A stretch of DNA of 64,000 nucleotides from Micropterix aruncella (GCA_944548615.1 OX155961.1:23403620-23467619); one strand, 5' to 3'. Numbered from the stretch's first letter, positions 1 through 10,735 are shown. The notes: a model not told the origin generated them from the letters alone. Numbers and translations: made by a program.

Positions 1-300
1 TAATTATTGATTTGTAATATGTATGTATAAATATAATATAACTTATATATGTATTCCCATTTACTTATTTTGAATTTATGTTGAAGGTTTATATGTTTGC
101 GGTTAACTCTATAACTTTTGCGGTCATTTGATTAATAAATATTTACGGATGCATTGTATTTTTTGTTTCATAAGTTAGTTTGTAAAATATTTTTCAAATA
201 ATTTCGAACGGCGTAAGTTATAATCGGCATAAGAACATGTTTTTTTAAAGAATTATGTATTTAATTATAAGTTCATGCTGTTACTTCCCTAAATAAATGA
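1..300 (-). repeat. Dispersed AT-rich repeat, copy 1 (inverted mate at 57720-58202)
   Basis: Read on the minus strand, this stretch matches 57720-58202 closely, including a shared core around the ATTTCGAACGGCGTAAG motif near 200 and the terminal block near 1-120. The mate carries about 190 extra bases in the middle (about 57895-58085). No coding potential or terminal repeats were recognised. The left end may be cut by the window edge. Family unknown. Confidence 0.65.
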
Positions 301-426
301 AAAAAAAAATACCTCGCTTCTTATATATTGCTGCATTACAGTGAAATAGCGCGTGTACCGTGGACACAATTAAATATATTAAAAAAATAAAAAATAGGAA
401 TTCCGTTACAAAAAGTGAACTCTGTA

Positions 427-764
427 TTTATAGGATAGAAAACGAATTTACCGCGTGAAATTTGTAGCACCCGACTTTTCGGTGACGTTGCAGCCGCCGC
501 CGAACGCCGAACGCAAAGACGTAAAACAGGATACAGTGAGTGCTGTGTGCAAGACGGATTTTGAAAATTCCCCCGGTCTGAGCCCGGCCCCCCACCACCG
601 TTATAACCTCCGCAGTGGCGGAAGCGGTATGCGGCCTACCCGCAAAACAACGGGTTGACAGCTCTTCAGTCTACCCTAGACAACGGCGGCTGCAACGTCA
701 CCGAAACGTCGCGTCGGGTGCTACAAATTTCACGCAGTAAATTCGTTTTCTATCCTATTTATAA
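427..764 (+). mobile_element. Penelope-like element fragment with inverted terminal arms
   Basis: The ends at about 427-499 and 685-764 are inverted copies of the same PLE terminus (ATAGGATAGAAAACG, then CCGCGTGAAATTTGTAG, then the CGGTGACGTTGCAGCCGCC block). Between them lies only the tail of the PLE protein. The same terminus occurs at 2770, 3440, 54700 and 61710. It differs from the other copies by a short CGTCG duplication near 710. The opposite orientation of the two ends on one short fragment is typical of rearranged PLE copies. Confidence 0.75.
493..658 (+). pseudogene. C-terminal tail of PLE reverse transcriptase/endonuclease
   Basis: About 54 codons, open from the left terminal arm to a TGA at 656-658. 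They encode the arginine/proline-rich tail that follows the GIY-YIG domain in the longer copy at 54799-56022 (shared segments NAERKDVKQDTVS and HHRYNLRSGGSG). The reverse transcriptase and nuclease domains are absent, so this is a dead fragment. The leading ATG-like start at 455 lies inside the inverted terminal arm and is not a real start. Confidence 0.7.
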
Positions 765-1159
765 TGTCAAACAACCGCGATAGTTTTAGATTTTATATCT
801 GTATTTATAATTATTTTTAATCCGGGTTTTTATGAAATATTTGTAGTTTTTGTATTTATCCATATGGAGACAGTGTTTGCGCTGCGCTCTGGTTTTGTAT
901 TTTAATCTCCGAGTGATGAATGAGTGTGTTTATTTAGTGCGCATTGAATCTAGGTCAAATTTACGTTTGTCAGCTGATTATCGAATAGTTTTTTTTAAAC
1001 AACTATACTTGGAGCGGTTGATTTCTCTGGTAAAAAAATCCGTTCACTGCTGGTGTCTAAAATGCTTGCGGGAAAACTTGTTTCCTGATCCAATTTTCTG
1101 TGGATCCTTTGCATCTTTTTTTTATATAGTAGACTATGGCTGCTGTCATACCTAATGCT

Positions 1160-1830
1160 ATTGCGATGATTTATTTATTTTATTTTTTATTTTAATTTTT
1201 ATTGGAATTATCAAATTAGCCATTTACAATAAGAATAATATTAAAACAAATGGCAAAAACTTTCCTCTTTTATTCACTGGCTAGTGCTGCCCAACTGGGA
1301 TATACCCGTTCCAGGGTAAGCAATTTATATTTTTACATTTAAAACGAGTAATAGTAATAATAATAATTAAAAAACATATATAATAATGAAAAAAAAAACA
1401 ATATTATATAGGAAATAGAAATACTAAATACATTAGAATACACACATACATACACATAAACAAAATATATGTTAAGTCAACTTCAACTTATTCTACTATA
1501 TCGATCATGGCATGGATAGATAAACGCTCTTCTTGCAACAGCCATTTATTTATTTTGCTTTTAAACAAATGACAATTGGGGCTGGTTTTTATGTCACTGC
1601 TTAATTTATTATAAAGTCTAGTAGCTATGAAAGAGTAGTGTCGCTGTCCGAAAATCGTCTTCATCCTAGGTACATTGAAATTATCACTCAGGAGTTGTCT
1701 AGTGGGTTTCGTGTGCGTATTAATAAAAGATTTATTTTGTTTGGCCACGAAAACCCAACGTAGTGCAGTTTTAATAAATAATAACCTAGCATCCTTTATT
1801 AAGATTAAGATGTCAGTAGCTGTTGCAGTT
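1160..1830 (-). pseudogene. 3' end of a Jockey/CR1-like non-LTR retrotransposon
   Basis: On the minus strand about 110 codons (from about 1825 to a stop near 1488) carry the C-terminal tail common to many insect non-LTR polymerases. The segment has THTKPTRQLL, a VPRMKTIFGQRHYSF block and a closing LFKSKINKWLL helix. A 3' UTR follows towards lower coordinates and ends in an A-rich (AATAA)n-like tail near 1160-1200. The UTR motif CCCAACTGGGATATACCCG near 1290-1310 recurs at 21388 and, inverted, near 43160, so the family has at least three copies here. The reverse transcriptase core is missing. Confidence 0.6.
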
Positions 1831-2747
1831 ACTGATGCTGAACTTGAACTTGCTCCTATCGTTATTTGCTGTTTTGACTGTATTTTTATATGCTTATACG
1901 CGGAGTTTATTTGTCAAATGTATATTTTATAATTTATTAGAAATTTATGTTTTACTTCTGCTTTTTGACTGGTTGATATATCGAATGTTGGTGTGCGCGT
2001 GAAGTATGTGAGATTATTAATTTTATTTTTTTGTCACGCGCGCGATAGTCTCAAGAACTGCAAGCATATTTTTGCAGTGGTATGTTTCGCGGGTCACCTC
2101 TCTGTTTAAAAAAAATGTTTATCAACCTTTGCCAAACATCTGCTGTTAAAAGTTGTGAACGTGAATTGTATGATTCTATGACCTCGAAAGACGCGAATTG
2201 TATGATTCTTTGCATTAGTCTTTATTATATTAGTCATTACTGTGTGACCACAAAATTGCACTTTACACTGAGTATTATACATTGTCATTTAATATTCTTT
2301 GCATCGTTCCTACAGTTTTTAAAACTAAAAAAACACACTTTTGTAAGTACTCCACTAAAAAGCAAAAAATAATTACCCACTCTGTTATCACCGTTTACCT
2401 TGTAAGAGACTTAGTGTAAGCCATGTTTGTAAGCAACTATATTTTTTGAGTGTAAAAGTGTGGGGCGATTTTTCTTCAAATGAAATCATCATAATGCTCT
2501 CCATTGAAATGTTTCCGAAGAGCATTGTTATGAAATTTTATGTACCTAAACAAATGCTAGAAAAAGTGCCCCGCAGTTATACACTAAAATAATATTTACC
2601 TTAATAGTTATTTAAAAACATGGTTTAAACTAAAACCTCTGATGTGTAAACAGTGAAAACTGAGTGGTAAATTACTTTTTGCTTTTTTGTGCAGTACTTT
2701 TAATAGCCTGTTTTTTTAACTTTTTTAAACTATTATTAGCATATAAA

Positions 2748-2972
2748 ATCGAAGACTATCGCGGTTGTTTGACATTATAAATAGGATAGAAAACGAATTT
2801 ACCGCGTGAAATTTGTAGGACCCGACGTTTCGGTGACGTTGCAGCCGCCGTTGTCTAGAGTAGACTGAAGAGCTGTCAGTCCGTTGTTTTGCGGGTAGGC
2901 CGCAAACCGCTGCCGCCACTGCGTAGGTTATAACGGTGGTGGGGGGCCGGGCTCGGAGCGCGGGAATTTTGG
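2748..2972 (-). mobile_element. PLE terminus and 3' coding tail, inverted half
   Basis: Minus-strand copy of the PLE 3' terminus (about 2770-2850) plus the last part of the coding tail (about 2855-2965). It sits head-to-head against a plus-strand PLE fragment starting at 2974. The junction at 2970-2974 joins the coding tail directly to an internal GIY-YIG segment, so it is a rearrangement, not an intact element. Confidence 0.75.
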
Positions 2973-2973
2973 A

Positions 2974-3408
2974 CAAACGAAACGGCCCATAGCCACGCGA
3001 CTGACAGAACACATCAAAGCTGTTAAAAACGTTCAGCGAGAAAAATCGGCGATCTGCGAACATATATTGGATAGCGGAAGTAACCACTGGATGCAGTTTC
3101 AAAATCCCATTGTTCTATCCAAGGAATAATTCTACTTTCCTCGCATGATCCGGGAAGCCATTGAAATAAGAAGAACTCCGAACTTCAATAGAGACGACGG
3201 CTACACACTATCTTCTACGTAGAACCCTCTTCTTAAAATGTTCCCGCCGCCGAACGCCGAACGCAAAGACGTAAAACAGGGTACAGTGAGTTTTGTGTGC
3301 AAGACGGATTTTCAAAATTCCCGCGCTCCGTGCCCGGCCCCCCACCACCGTTATAACCTACGCAGTGGCGGCAGCGGTTTGCGGCCTATCCGCAAAACAA
3401 CGGACTGA
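2974..3408 (+). pseudogene. PLE GIY-YIG endonuclease fragment with two stop codons
   Basis: A continuous reading frame that begins inside the GIY-YIG domain (QTKRPIATRL, then EHIKAVKN) and runs through the downstream zinc/arginine-rich tail to TGA at 3406-3408. It is collinear with residues from about 264 to the end of the copy at 54799-56022. Two in-frame stops (TAA at 3127 and TAG at 3220) show it is dead. The first is an E/Q-type position changed to a stop. The plus-strand PLE terminus follows at about 3425-3510. Confidence 0.75.
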
Positions 3409-3822
3409 CAGCTCTTCAGTCTACCCTAGACAACGGCGGCTGCAACGTCACCGAAACGTCGGGTCCTACAAATTTCACGCGGTAAATTCGTTTTCTATCC
3501 TATTTATATTATTAGCATGTTATTTATTCAGTCAGTCGTGCCGTTAACGTATGGTATAGTTACGATACGTATATGATCGTAAATTTGCTTTATGGAATGG
3601 TATCTTCAAAGGTAATGACCTAATAGATTATTCTAAAGCACACATGGTCGTTGCGCAATGTTATTAGTAGGGACTTTAGTATCTGGTTGTGAATAGTTTA
3701 TTTACTGGACCGAGCGCGGCATGTTAAAACGCCGTTACTGGTGGCATTCATACATTTTGCAAGGTTCATTTGGGCGGCGAGTTATCGGCTGGATACACGC
3801 GAATAAAATTGACGCTACTCCT

Positions 3823-3845
3823 AATATTTCGGCCAGCCTTCAGAT
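3823..3845 (-). other. Hammerhead-like hairpin motif (degenerate)
   Basis: Read on the minus strand: CTGAAG, then a GGC/GCC mini-stem, then CGAAATATTAG. This resembles the CUGANGA...GAAA arrangement of hammerhead cores found in PLE termini. The base after the first box departs from consensus. Similar CGAAATATT motifs occur in the two foldback elements (30700 and 53725). Low certainty on its own. Confidence 0.3.
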
Positions 3846-3972
3846 TAAATAAAGGAAGCATCTCTCCAAATTGAATAACCTGAAGGGCGGAAAAAAAATC
3901 ACCACAACGACGTTTGTGCAAAATGAGCTAGGCGATATGCTACAATCATAAATTATATAAAGTACTAGATGA

Positions 3973-4692
3973 CCCGGTGAACTTCGTACCACCTAAAATT
4001 AATTTGTATGTAACTCTTCATAAGCATTTATTGATTCTAATCAACCTTCCAAATCCAATTCATTGAAATCTATAATATGGCCGAATCGTGTACGGTTTGA
4101 GTTTCGTTCGGTGATTGAATGAAATCGTTTTATAATTAAAATAAGTTCAATGAATTTAATTTATATGATAAAATATTAATCCTTTTTCGACTTTTCCGAC
4201 TTTTTTGCATTTTTCGACTTTCTTGACTTTTCGACTTTTTTTACTTTTTCGACTTTTTGGACTTTTCCGACTTTTCGACTTTTCCGACTTTTTCAAATTT
4301 TTCTACGTTTTCGATTTTTTTTCAACTTTTTTGACTTTTTTGACTTTTTTCGACTCTTTTGACTTTTTCGACTTTTTCGACTTTTCGACTTTTTGAAATT
4401 TTACACAATTGCACGGAATGAATAACAGGTATGGATGGCGCAGCTGTCAAACAATAGGATCGCCGCGAACGCCATCTATTGAAAGGGGCTTATTTCCCAA
4501 AAAGACCAATTTCGATTTTTTCGATTTTCAGTTGTTTCTTTTAATTTTTCCTGAATATTTTTTTTTGTAAACCACCCCAGAATCAAGGCAAACAAAACAA
4601 AAGAATAATCATTCAAATCGGTCGAGTCATTTTCGAGATCTTGCGAGACTAACGCACGGCGATTCATTTTTATATATAAGATTAGATTGCTC
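3973..4692 (+). mobile_element. RTE/SINE-like repeat
   Basis: Begins with ACTAGATGACCCGGTGAAC and ends with TTTTTATATATAAGATTAGA. These are the characteristic start and end of RTE-derived short repeats widespread in insect genomes (established pattern, from memory). There is no coding sequence. It contains an expanded internal CTTTTTCGA-type array at 4182-4396. Confidence 0.5.
4182..4396 (+). repeat. Degenerate CTTTTTCGA tandem array
   Basis: More than twenty imperfect units of (C)TTTTTCGA/CTTTTGA. An open frame through it would encode only a Phe/Asp/Ser-rich low-complexity string, so it is a repeat and not a gene. Confidence 0.85.
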
Positions 4693-4699
4693 AGTGCTG

Positions 4700-5580
4700 T
4701 ACTACGTTTTACTATAAAACGCATTTTTTAAATGATACTTAGTCGTACAGTTTCAACCATTGCTTAATCTTCTCTTATGTTCAGTAGCCTAATAGATGGA
4801 TTTCTAAACTCGTATAAGCATTATATTAGCTTAAAATAAAATATTACTATAATAAAAACGTTTGTTTAATTCATAGCTCTTATTATTTATAAATGTATTT
4901 ACATAAATATGTCCAATTATTATTTGATACACAGGTTGTAAGTCATAATAATTACGAGTGTTTTTTTTAAGCAATTTATATTATATTGATGTTATTAAGC
5001 AAGACAGCGATTTAGTAGTCAATAAGAGGTATTTACTTATTATTCAATGATAATGTAGCTATAGAAGCAAGGGGCGCCAGACTACCAAGTACTGGAACGG
5101 TTCGCTGGTTGAGCAAGCAGATCCTCCACCGGAAACAGGCTTCTGCGCGGCGAATTTTATTGGGAGACAGGATAACACCACCTGAGAGGCCGGCTGCTCA
5201 TTTAAAGAAGGATGTCGGAGGAGGTCGTAGGGGAAACTATCAGAGAGCGCGGATCTGCGCGCTATTGAAAGGAATACGGTGTCCCTGTGTGGAATGGGGT
5301 TCGCCTTTAGGAGGCGTCCGGTCTAGGGAAGAAAAGGTCTTTCTGGTGAATTCCTACGTTTCTATTATCGTAATATGCCTATATTTTTATTCCTGGCTTA
5401 TAATTTCATTCTCCATTCGACCAGCCAATGAGCCGGCTCGAGCGGGCGGACGCCGACAGCAGCCAACGAAATTTATTGGGTCGCGATCAGCGCCCTCTTT
5501 ATGCGAAAGTCGGCTACTACGGTGGAACCTTGATTTGTACCGCGGCCGATAGATGGCGCTTTGCATGCGCGAAGAAAGGT
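4700..5580. other. Unassigned stretch
   Basis: AT-rich to about 5050, then a more GC-balanced block (5060-5570). The block contains one open frame (plus strand, about 5109-5552) whose product matches no family I recognise and has low-complexity ends. I see no RNA gene, terminal repeats or promoter. Confidence 0.5.
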
Positions 5581-7130
5581 GACGGGAATGCGTAAAGCGA
5601 AATATCGGCGAAAGGAATAAATAAATTAATATTAATAAAACAAAAAAAAATATGAAAGGAAATATATAACAAAAAGAAATTACAAAAAATTAAAGGAAAA
5701 ACGAGATAATGAATAAATGGGGAAATACAAGAAAATAATATCGAAGATAACGAAGGAGGAAAATGAATGTAGCCGATGACGGAAACTACTGATTAAAGAG
5801 AATATATATTGCAATGGGTATGGGAGAGAGATGTCCCATAGAAAAAAAGGAAGAGGACAATTAGCAAACTAATTAAAAAGGAAGAAAGAAAATATTTTTT
5901 TTTGCAAAAGTATCAAACAATTTTTTTTTTGGGGGCGCTACTTCTTCGGTAGCGAAAAGAACAGAACAAAAAAATAAATGCTACTGAATAGTACCAAAGA
6001 AGGAAAAAAAAGGAAAGATAACTAAATATTTTCACTTTGTATATCCCCTCGTCACCCCTTTCTTTCAAGGAAAATGGAAATTACAACTCGAAATTGGTGT
6101 GGTTTAAAAAGACGTGCTTTATTCACGAACGAAAAAAAGAAAAATATTCAATGATATTCAATTTTATAAAATTATTTTTTTTTTGTGTTGAATTCTCGCT
6201 ACATCAAATACTTTCCTTGAATTTATTGAAACGAACAATATATCGGTACAAACTCGCCTCGGGAGACGTCGCGGAAGCTCAAAGAGCCCAAAAGAAACAC
6301 GACCCTTCACCCCAGCGGGTTATGAATATTATTTTAAATCTCGCTCTTTTATGGCGAACATAAATATTAAATATTTTTTTAATAAACGAATGTATTGAAA
6401 CTTTCTTGATCTTTTAAAAAATTCGAACGCTTAATCTCACTAGAATGTGTCGCTACCGCGCCGTAACTACCGCAACCAACCTTACCGGATACCGTGAGAA
6501 TTTTTTTAGAAAATTAATACGAGTAAGATGAAACCGAATTTTAGGAATACCTATTTCGATGTATGAGGGAATCACGCACCATTATAATAAATAGGGTACC
6601 TATTAGGTATTTTTTTATATACGGTAGGTCACACCTTTTTCGGAAGCCCCTAAGTCGAAGTTTCGTCTACCTCGCGTCCGATTTTGTATAACCGGTTTTT
6701 ACATAAAATTTAATTATTTTTAAAAAGTAAAAGAAAGAGGAAGAACCAAGAAACAGAAAAAATGAAAAAATTGATATTAGTCCCGACCGAATTGTATCGC
6801 GCTACCTATCTTACATAAAGAAATGTATGAACTACTTTTCTAAAAAAAAAGAAATATATATATATGGCCCTTCGGCCTGACTAAAAAGTACAAAAAGAAT
6901 AAGACAATGTTATACTATACTAAAAGAACCGCCCTCACGTTCCGAGATTCTATATTACTCTTTATGGTATTTTAAGTACGTGAAAACTGACACGGGATTC
7001 GTGATATCCTCGCGATTATAAATAAAAAAAAAACTAATTATGAAAATGATAAAAAGAACAGAAATGATGAGAAAACCCCAAAAAAAGAAGAAAAAAAAAA
7101 CCAGTCCCCGGACCGATGATGCGTCTCTGT
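5580..7130. other. Purine-rich (A/G on plus strand) non-coding stretch
   Basis: For about 1.5 kb the plus strand is visibly dominated by A and G (runs such as AAGGAAGAAAGAAA), broken by short balanced segments. No long frame or recognisable element is present. It may be an old A-rich element or a transcribed spacer. Confidence 0.5.
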
Positions 7131-7370
7131 AACGACAGAAACCACACTATATTTTCTGGAGACATGAGCTAATCAGTATCTATATAATTAAATTCCTACC
7201 TTGGAAACTATTGAGCACTGACTCTAACACATTAAAGTTTTTTCTAAATCGGCAAAACTAGTAAACTCGGCAGGGTTTCTTCTGTCAATGATGACGGCCC
7301 AATAAATACATTGTGTTGTGTATTATATATATTTACATAAACTATAATTTTACATTTTGTAATTGTAATT

Positions 7371-7577
7371 TTACATATTGTAGAATTAACTGTTCCATGG
7401 GAATCAAATATCCCAAAAGACCACGAGTACAAATTAAATAAATACCATGATCTTGCAAATGCCGTAACCCGGAACGGCTTCACTGTTCACCTTCACGCGG
7501 TGGAAGTTGGCGCTCGTGGCCTGCCAGCTAAATCTCTATTTCACCTCTTTAAAGATCTTGGCCTTTCCAAAAATTAA
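7371..7577 (+). pseudogene. C-terminal retroelement domain (ELTVPWE...EVGARG type)
   Basis: An open frame ending at TAA 7575-7577 encodes VELTVPWESNI, then KYHDLANAV, then HAVEVGARGLPAKSLF. This strand-helix pattern occurs at the C-terminus of several retrotransposon-like proteins in arthropods and cnidarians, and it suggests a nuclease-like fold of the PD-(D/E)XK kind (inference). A 3' UTR of about 500 bp and an A-rich tail (about 8095-8123) follow, as expected of a reverse-transcribed element. A second, more decayed copy lies at 43480-43707 on the minus strand. Upstream coding sequence is missing. Confidence 0.5.
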
Positions 7578-8264
7578 TCAACTCTTTCTTAGAAAAAATA
7601 TCTAAAACTGCGATTTGCGCATCTCAAATTCTATGGCTTCAAAGGGGGAGTGAATGGGTGGCAAGGTGAACGCTCACATGTGGCAAGACAGCTGTCCTAA
7701 ACCTACCACAGCCGGTTCGTAAGTCCGGAATCCACTGCTCACCCCCCAGAAGTGTAAAAAATAGTATTATGATGGGCCCGACTCCGGTCGGTGAATTCCA
7801 TGGCAGCTCCGTTTGTATTTATTTATTATTACCCTATCGTATTATTTATATTAATTTATTATTTGTACACGTGTATGTAAGTATATATGTATGTATGTTA
7901 TATATATTATCATATATCTTAAATACATCTACATAATTCAAAATGTGGCTTCCCTATCCCTTTACTTAAACCTGCATTTTTTTCATAGCTCCTTGCGCTG
8001 TAACAAAGATTTAGTTGAATTGTGAAAACTTTTAATTGGCCTTAGATTCGTATAATATTTGTTAGATTTAAGTATAAAACGCTGTATGTTTTCCGAAAAA
8101 AAAAAAAATAAAATAAATAATAAAGTAGACAGCGGTTTTTACTCAACATCGGCTGATCGGCTTACATAATTATACAACTGAGGTAACAGAATCTGGGTAA
8201 TGTCCCTTACCATGGGCCAACGCTAAAGGGTCAATAATTCTGTCAATAAACCGAACACGTATAA

Positions 8265-8650
8265 TTTCAGATGTGGCACAGGGTAACCTGTTAGGTCCCC
8301 TGCTATTTACATTTTATATCAATGACATAAATATCTCTTTTGAATTTCGTAACTACAATTTCCGCAGACAATGTGGAAATTTATGAAATTGTAAAATCCT
8401 TTGACAATTATCAAATCAGTCCAGGATGATCTAGATATACTATATATTTATTGTGCCTCGAATCCTTTATTACTAAGAGCTGCAAGATATGCCAATATGA
8501 GTTTTGCGATCAAAAACAATGTTTCAAGTTTATTCACATTATTCACATTTTCAATGGTTCCTTGATAACTAAGGAAAATGCAATCCGGAATCCAGTTGTA
8601 TATTTAAAAAGTACGTTCAAATTCAAATTCTTTATTTTACAAAAAATCAT
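8265..8650 (+). pseudogene. Non-LTR reverse transcriptase relic (Jockey/CR1-like)
   Basis: Plus-strand codons around 8270-8335 read VAQGNLLGPLLFTFYINDI, the RT motif normally written PQGSVLGPLLF..YINDI. A frame shift later, near 8355-8445, comes SADNVEIYEIV, a mutated FADD catalytic box, followed by a DDLDIL-like helix. The next frame (8451-8640) retains the KC...F....Y.I.....IR.P.VYL thumb-linker pattern. The catalytic ADD is changed to ADN and the frame is broken at least twice, so it is inactive. Confidence 0.65.
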
Positions 8651-9540
8651 AGTGTCAGTTACAAATAAATTAAACCTAACCTAACTGGATCGCACGAGAC
8701 GTCCGCACTAAGGTAGGCTCAGATTCGTTTAATTAAGTACTGCTTATGCTCAATAAAAAATACGTTAAAGAATGCCGTGAAAAATAAAATCAAGTAAACT
8801 AAAATTTTAGTAAAAAATAAAATTTCAAATAATCTTAAAATGTATGTGATAATAATAATATAAAGAACAAAAAGCATGCCAATCATAAATATATGGTAGG
8901 TGAATAATAATGTGTTAGGAATGGTAAGCTAGCTAGGAATAAAGCAAATTGGTTTTTCAGTTTCTTTCCTTCCCTGAGTGATCAACCAGTGGGTTAGACT
9001 TTTTTTGTTTATATTTATTTTTGTATTTATACCTTGAGTATAAATGCCGGGTATATCCTTAGCTTTACTGAACAACGACGGTGCCAAGTATAGACAATGT
9101 CTCTGTGCATGGGTACTATTCAGTTTGGGCGCTATGTTATTATTTATCTTTACATAGATAAAATCACTAAATCTTAGGGTTCATTCTTCGAACTTTCAAA
9201 CTATTCTCATCGAAAAATCTCTTTAACCCTTGTACTATGCATTCGTCCGCAGCCACCTCAAATACGCTTTTCAAATCTGCTCTCCTAATCCCATGTCCAA
9301 GATAGTCCTATGTTAGGATGTTTAAAATTTGTTCTTGAAACATTTTTACTATCGTTCTTTTTTTATCCTTCCCGAATTACAACCAAACGACTACTTCTCA
9401 TGTCATTTATACAATTAAGATGGAAACGCGCAGATGCCGTATTTTTCTAAAGGTTGTTTAACAGGTTGCATCAATTGCTCTGATCTGCTTGAAATTAGAC
9501 TGCTGATGGCTCTCGTGCAGTTGAGCCACTAAGACCAGCT
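8600..9540 (-). other. Probable non-LTR 3' end and unassigned flank
   Basis: Near 8606-8632 the plus strand reads (CAAATT)n followed by a CACTAAGGTAGGCT motif. The same motif sits in the 3' UTR of the relic at 47285-47875, so this looks like another 3' end of that family on the minus strand. A short minus-strand frame of about 47 codons ends at TAG 9167-9169 (GIRRADLKSVFEVAADECIV). I do not recognise its product. No clear feature from 9320 to 9540. Confidence 0.35.
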
Positions 9541-9544
9541 CGTT

Positions 9545-9811
9545 TTGGGCCAGTCCAACTTACGGTTCAGCCCCCGTCCGGTAGCCTCCACGAAGAAGTT
9601 CGAACCTGGTAAAGACTGGTTTTTTACCCTGCCACTAAGTGGGCAGGTGGGGCAGTTTCCTCCGGTCGATGTTATTCAGGCGCAGGTTAAACCATCAGGC
9701 ATCATGCAGGGCGGTTCGCGCATCATGCAGCGTCATCGTGCACAGTATTGGCTAGCGCCACACGAGGTATTCCTTCGAAAGATCCGATCCCACCAGTCCA
9801 CGACAGAGGGA
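9545..9811 (+). repeat. GC-rich repeat, module C
   Basis: A GC-rich segment containing CACGGTTCAG-like and CCGGT.GC blocks that reappear, diverged, at about 17700-17880 (CAACTCACGGTTCAG there, CAACTTACGGTTCAG here). It lies next to module A in both the array and its diverged copy. The open frame across it is not matched by a recognisable protein. Confidence 0.5.
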
Positions 9812-10031
9812 GTTAATGGGCCCTTGCTGAGTTGGCCACGAAGACCCATTCTTTTCAGGGTTGGTCACACTCACGGGTCAACACCTATCCGACGGCCTCC
9901 ATGCATGAAGTGCGAACCCGGGTAGAACTTTGGCCGTATGGTCAGTTTCCCCTGGGAATCAACCTTCTGGCGCTCCTGGACGGTCTGCGCACCGTGCGGC
10001 GTAAGCCAATCGACTGTGCACTCTGACTAAC
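9812..10031 (-). repeat. GC-rich module A, array copy 1
   Basis: About 220 bp running from GGGCCCTTGCTGAGTTGG to CTCTGACTAACA. I define module A in the orientation in which it reads GCAATCGATTGGCTTGCGCC first, so this copy is inverted. Other copies: 10515-10735, 11554-11790, 13375-13600 and 29607-29835. Non-coding. Confidence 0.75.
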
Positions 10032-10040
10032 ATATTAAGA

Positions 10041-10451
10041 TGTCAACCACAACGGGCGAACCCGTCACCGCAGGACGTTTTAACGATTCATCGTTCTATC
10101 GACCGTGCAGTGAGCGTAGAAGACTTTGGACATAACAAATCCGACGTCTAGCTACGCCACAACCCGTTAGAGACCAACGCCTTACCGCGAGTAGCCAGGT
10201 ATGTTACCTGGCGGGTGGCACTCGCGCCCTAACTACCAATTGTGACCAGATTTCTCCGGTCTCTCGATTGGTTCCGAGTTCGAGGTCGCTTGCGCGGTCC
10301 TCTCCCTTACGAAGCGGTGAAACGGAGTATACCGAATCAATCGCGGACCAAGGCGTCCTTTGCCTGGCTGTTCAACCACGATCGGATGGCCAATGGTCAT
10401 TTCAAGAGCAGTCGCCGTAAGGTAGGCAACAGCCCCCGCTCTATAGGAAAC
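10041..10451 (+). repeat. GC-rich module B, array copy 1
   Basis: About 410 bp from GTCAACCACAACGGGCGAAC to CCCCCGCTCTATAGGAAACA. It shares with the other B copies the CTTCCAATTG/TACCAATTG block, the GGTCTCTCGATTGGTTCCGA block, the TTCAAGAGCAGTCGCCGTAA block and the GCTCTATAGGAAACA end. Other copies: 10756-11172, 11797-12210, 13635-14050, 29187-29580, a fragment at 56140-56285 and a diverged one at 17920-18150. Confidence 0.75.
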
Positions 10452-10506
10452 AATACAGTTCCCAGACTCCCCCGACTGTTAGTCGGGGGAGTCTGGGAAC
10501 TGTATT
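10452..10506. repeat. Perfect 25-bp inverted repeat at module junction
   Basis: Left arm 10452-10476, 5-base loop TGTTA (10477-10481) and right arm 10482-10506 form an apparently perfect hairpin. The arms are the B-to-A linker (L) in opposite orientations. It marks where two B-L-A units meet. Confidence 0.9.
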
Positions 10507-10514
10507 GGATGGGA

Positions 10515-10735
10515 GCTAATGGGCCCTTGCTGAGTTGGCCACGAAGATCCATTCTGTTTCAGGGTCGGTCACACTCACGGGTCAACACCCATCCGATGGC
10601 CTCCACGCATGGGGTGCGAGCCTGGGTAGGACACTGGGTCAACCAGTCTCCCCTGGGAATCAAACCTCTGGCGCTCCTGGACGGTCTGCGCAAAGAGCGG
10701 CGCAAGCCAATCGATTGTGTTCTCCGACTAACAAT
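10515..10735 (-). repeat. GC-rich module A, array copy 2
   Basis: Inverted copy of module A from GGGAGCTAATGGGCCCTTG to CTCCGACTAACA. It is followed by the linker and an inverted module B, so 10515-11172 is one complete B-L-A unit on the minus strand. Confidence 0.75.

Noticed and set aside
427..764. PLE termini as hammerhead ribozymes (GTCACCGAAACGTC block)
   Set aside because: GAAAC is present but no CUGANGA box lies at the right distance in any of the five copies; not enough for a call.
4205..4396. 63-codon Phe/Leu/Asp-rich frame
   Set aside because: Lies entirely in the CTTTTTCGA array; low complexity.
5109..5552. 147-codon frame on the plus strand
   Set aside because: No recognisable domain, no codon-use signal against its surroundings, and no second copy to compare. 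Left unassigned.
8675..8690. AACCTAACCTAAC, resembling the insect telomere repeat
   Set aside because: Only two units, inside a retroelement 3' end.
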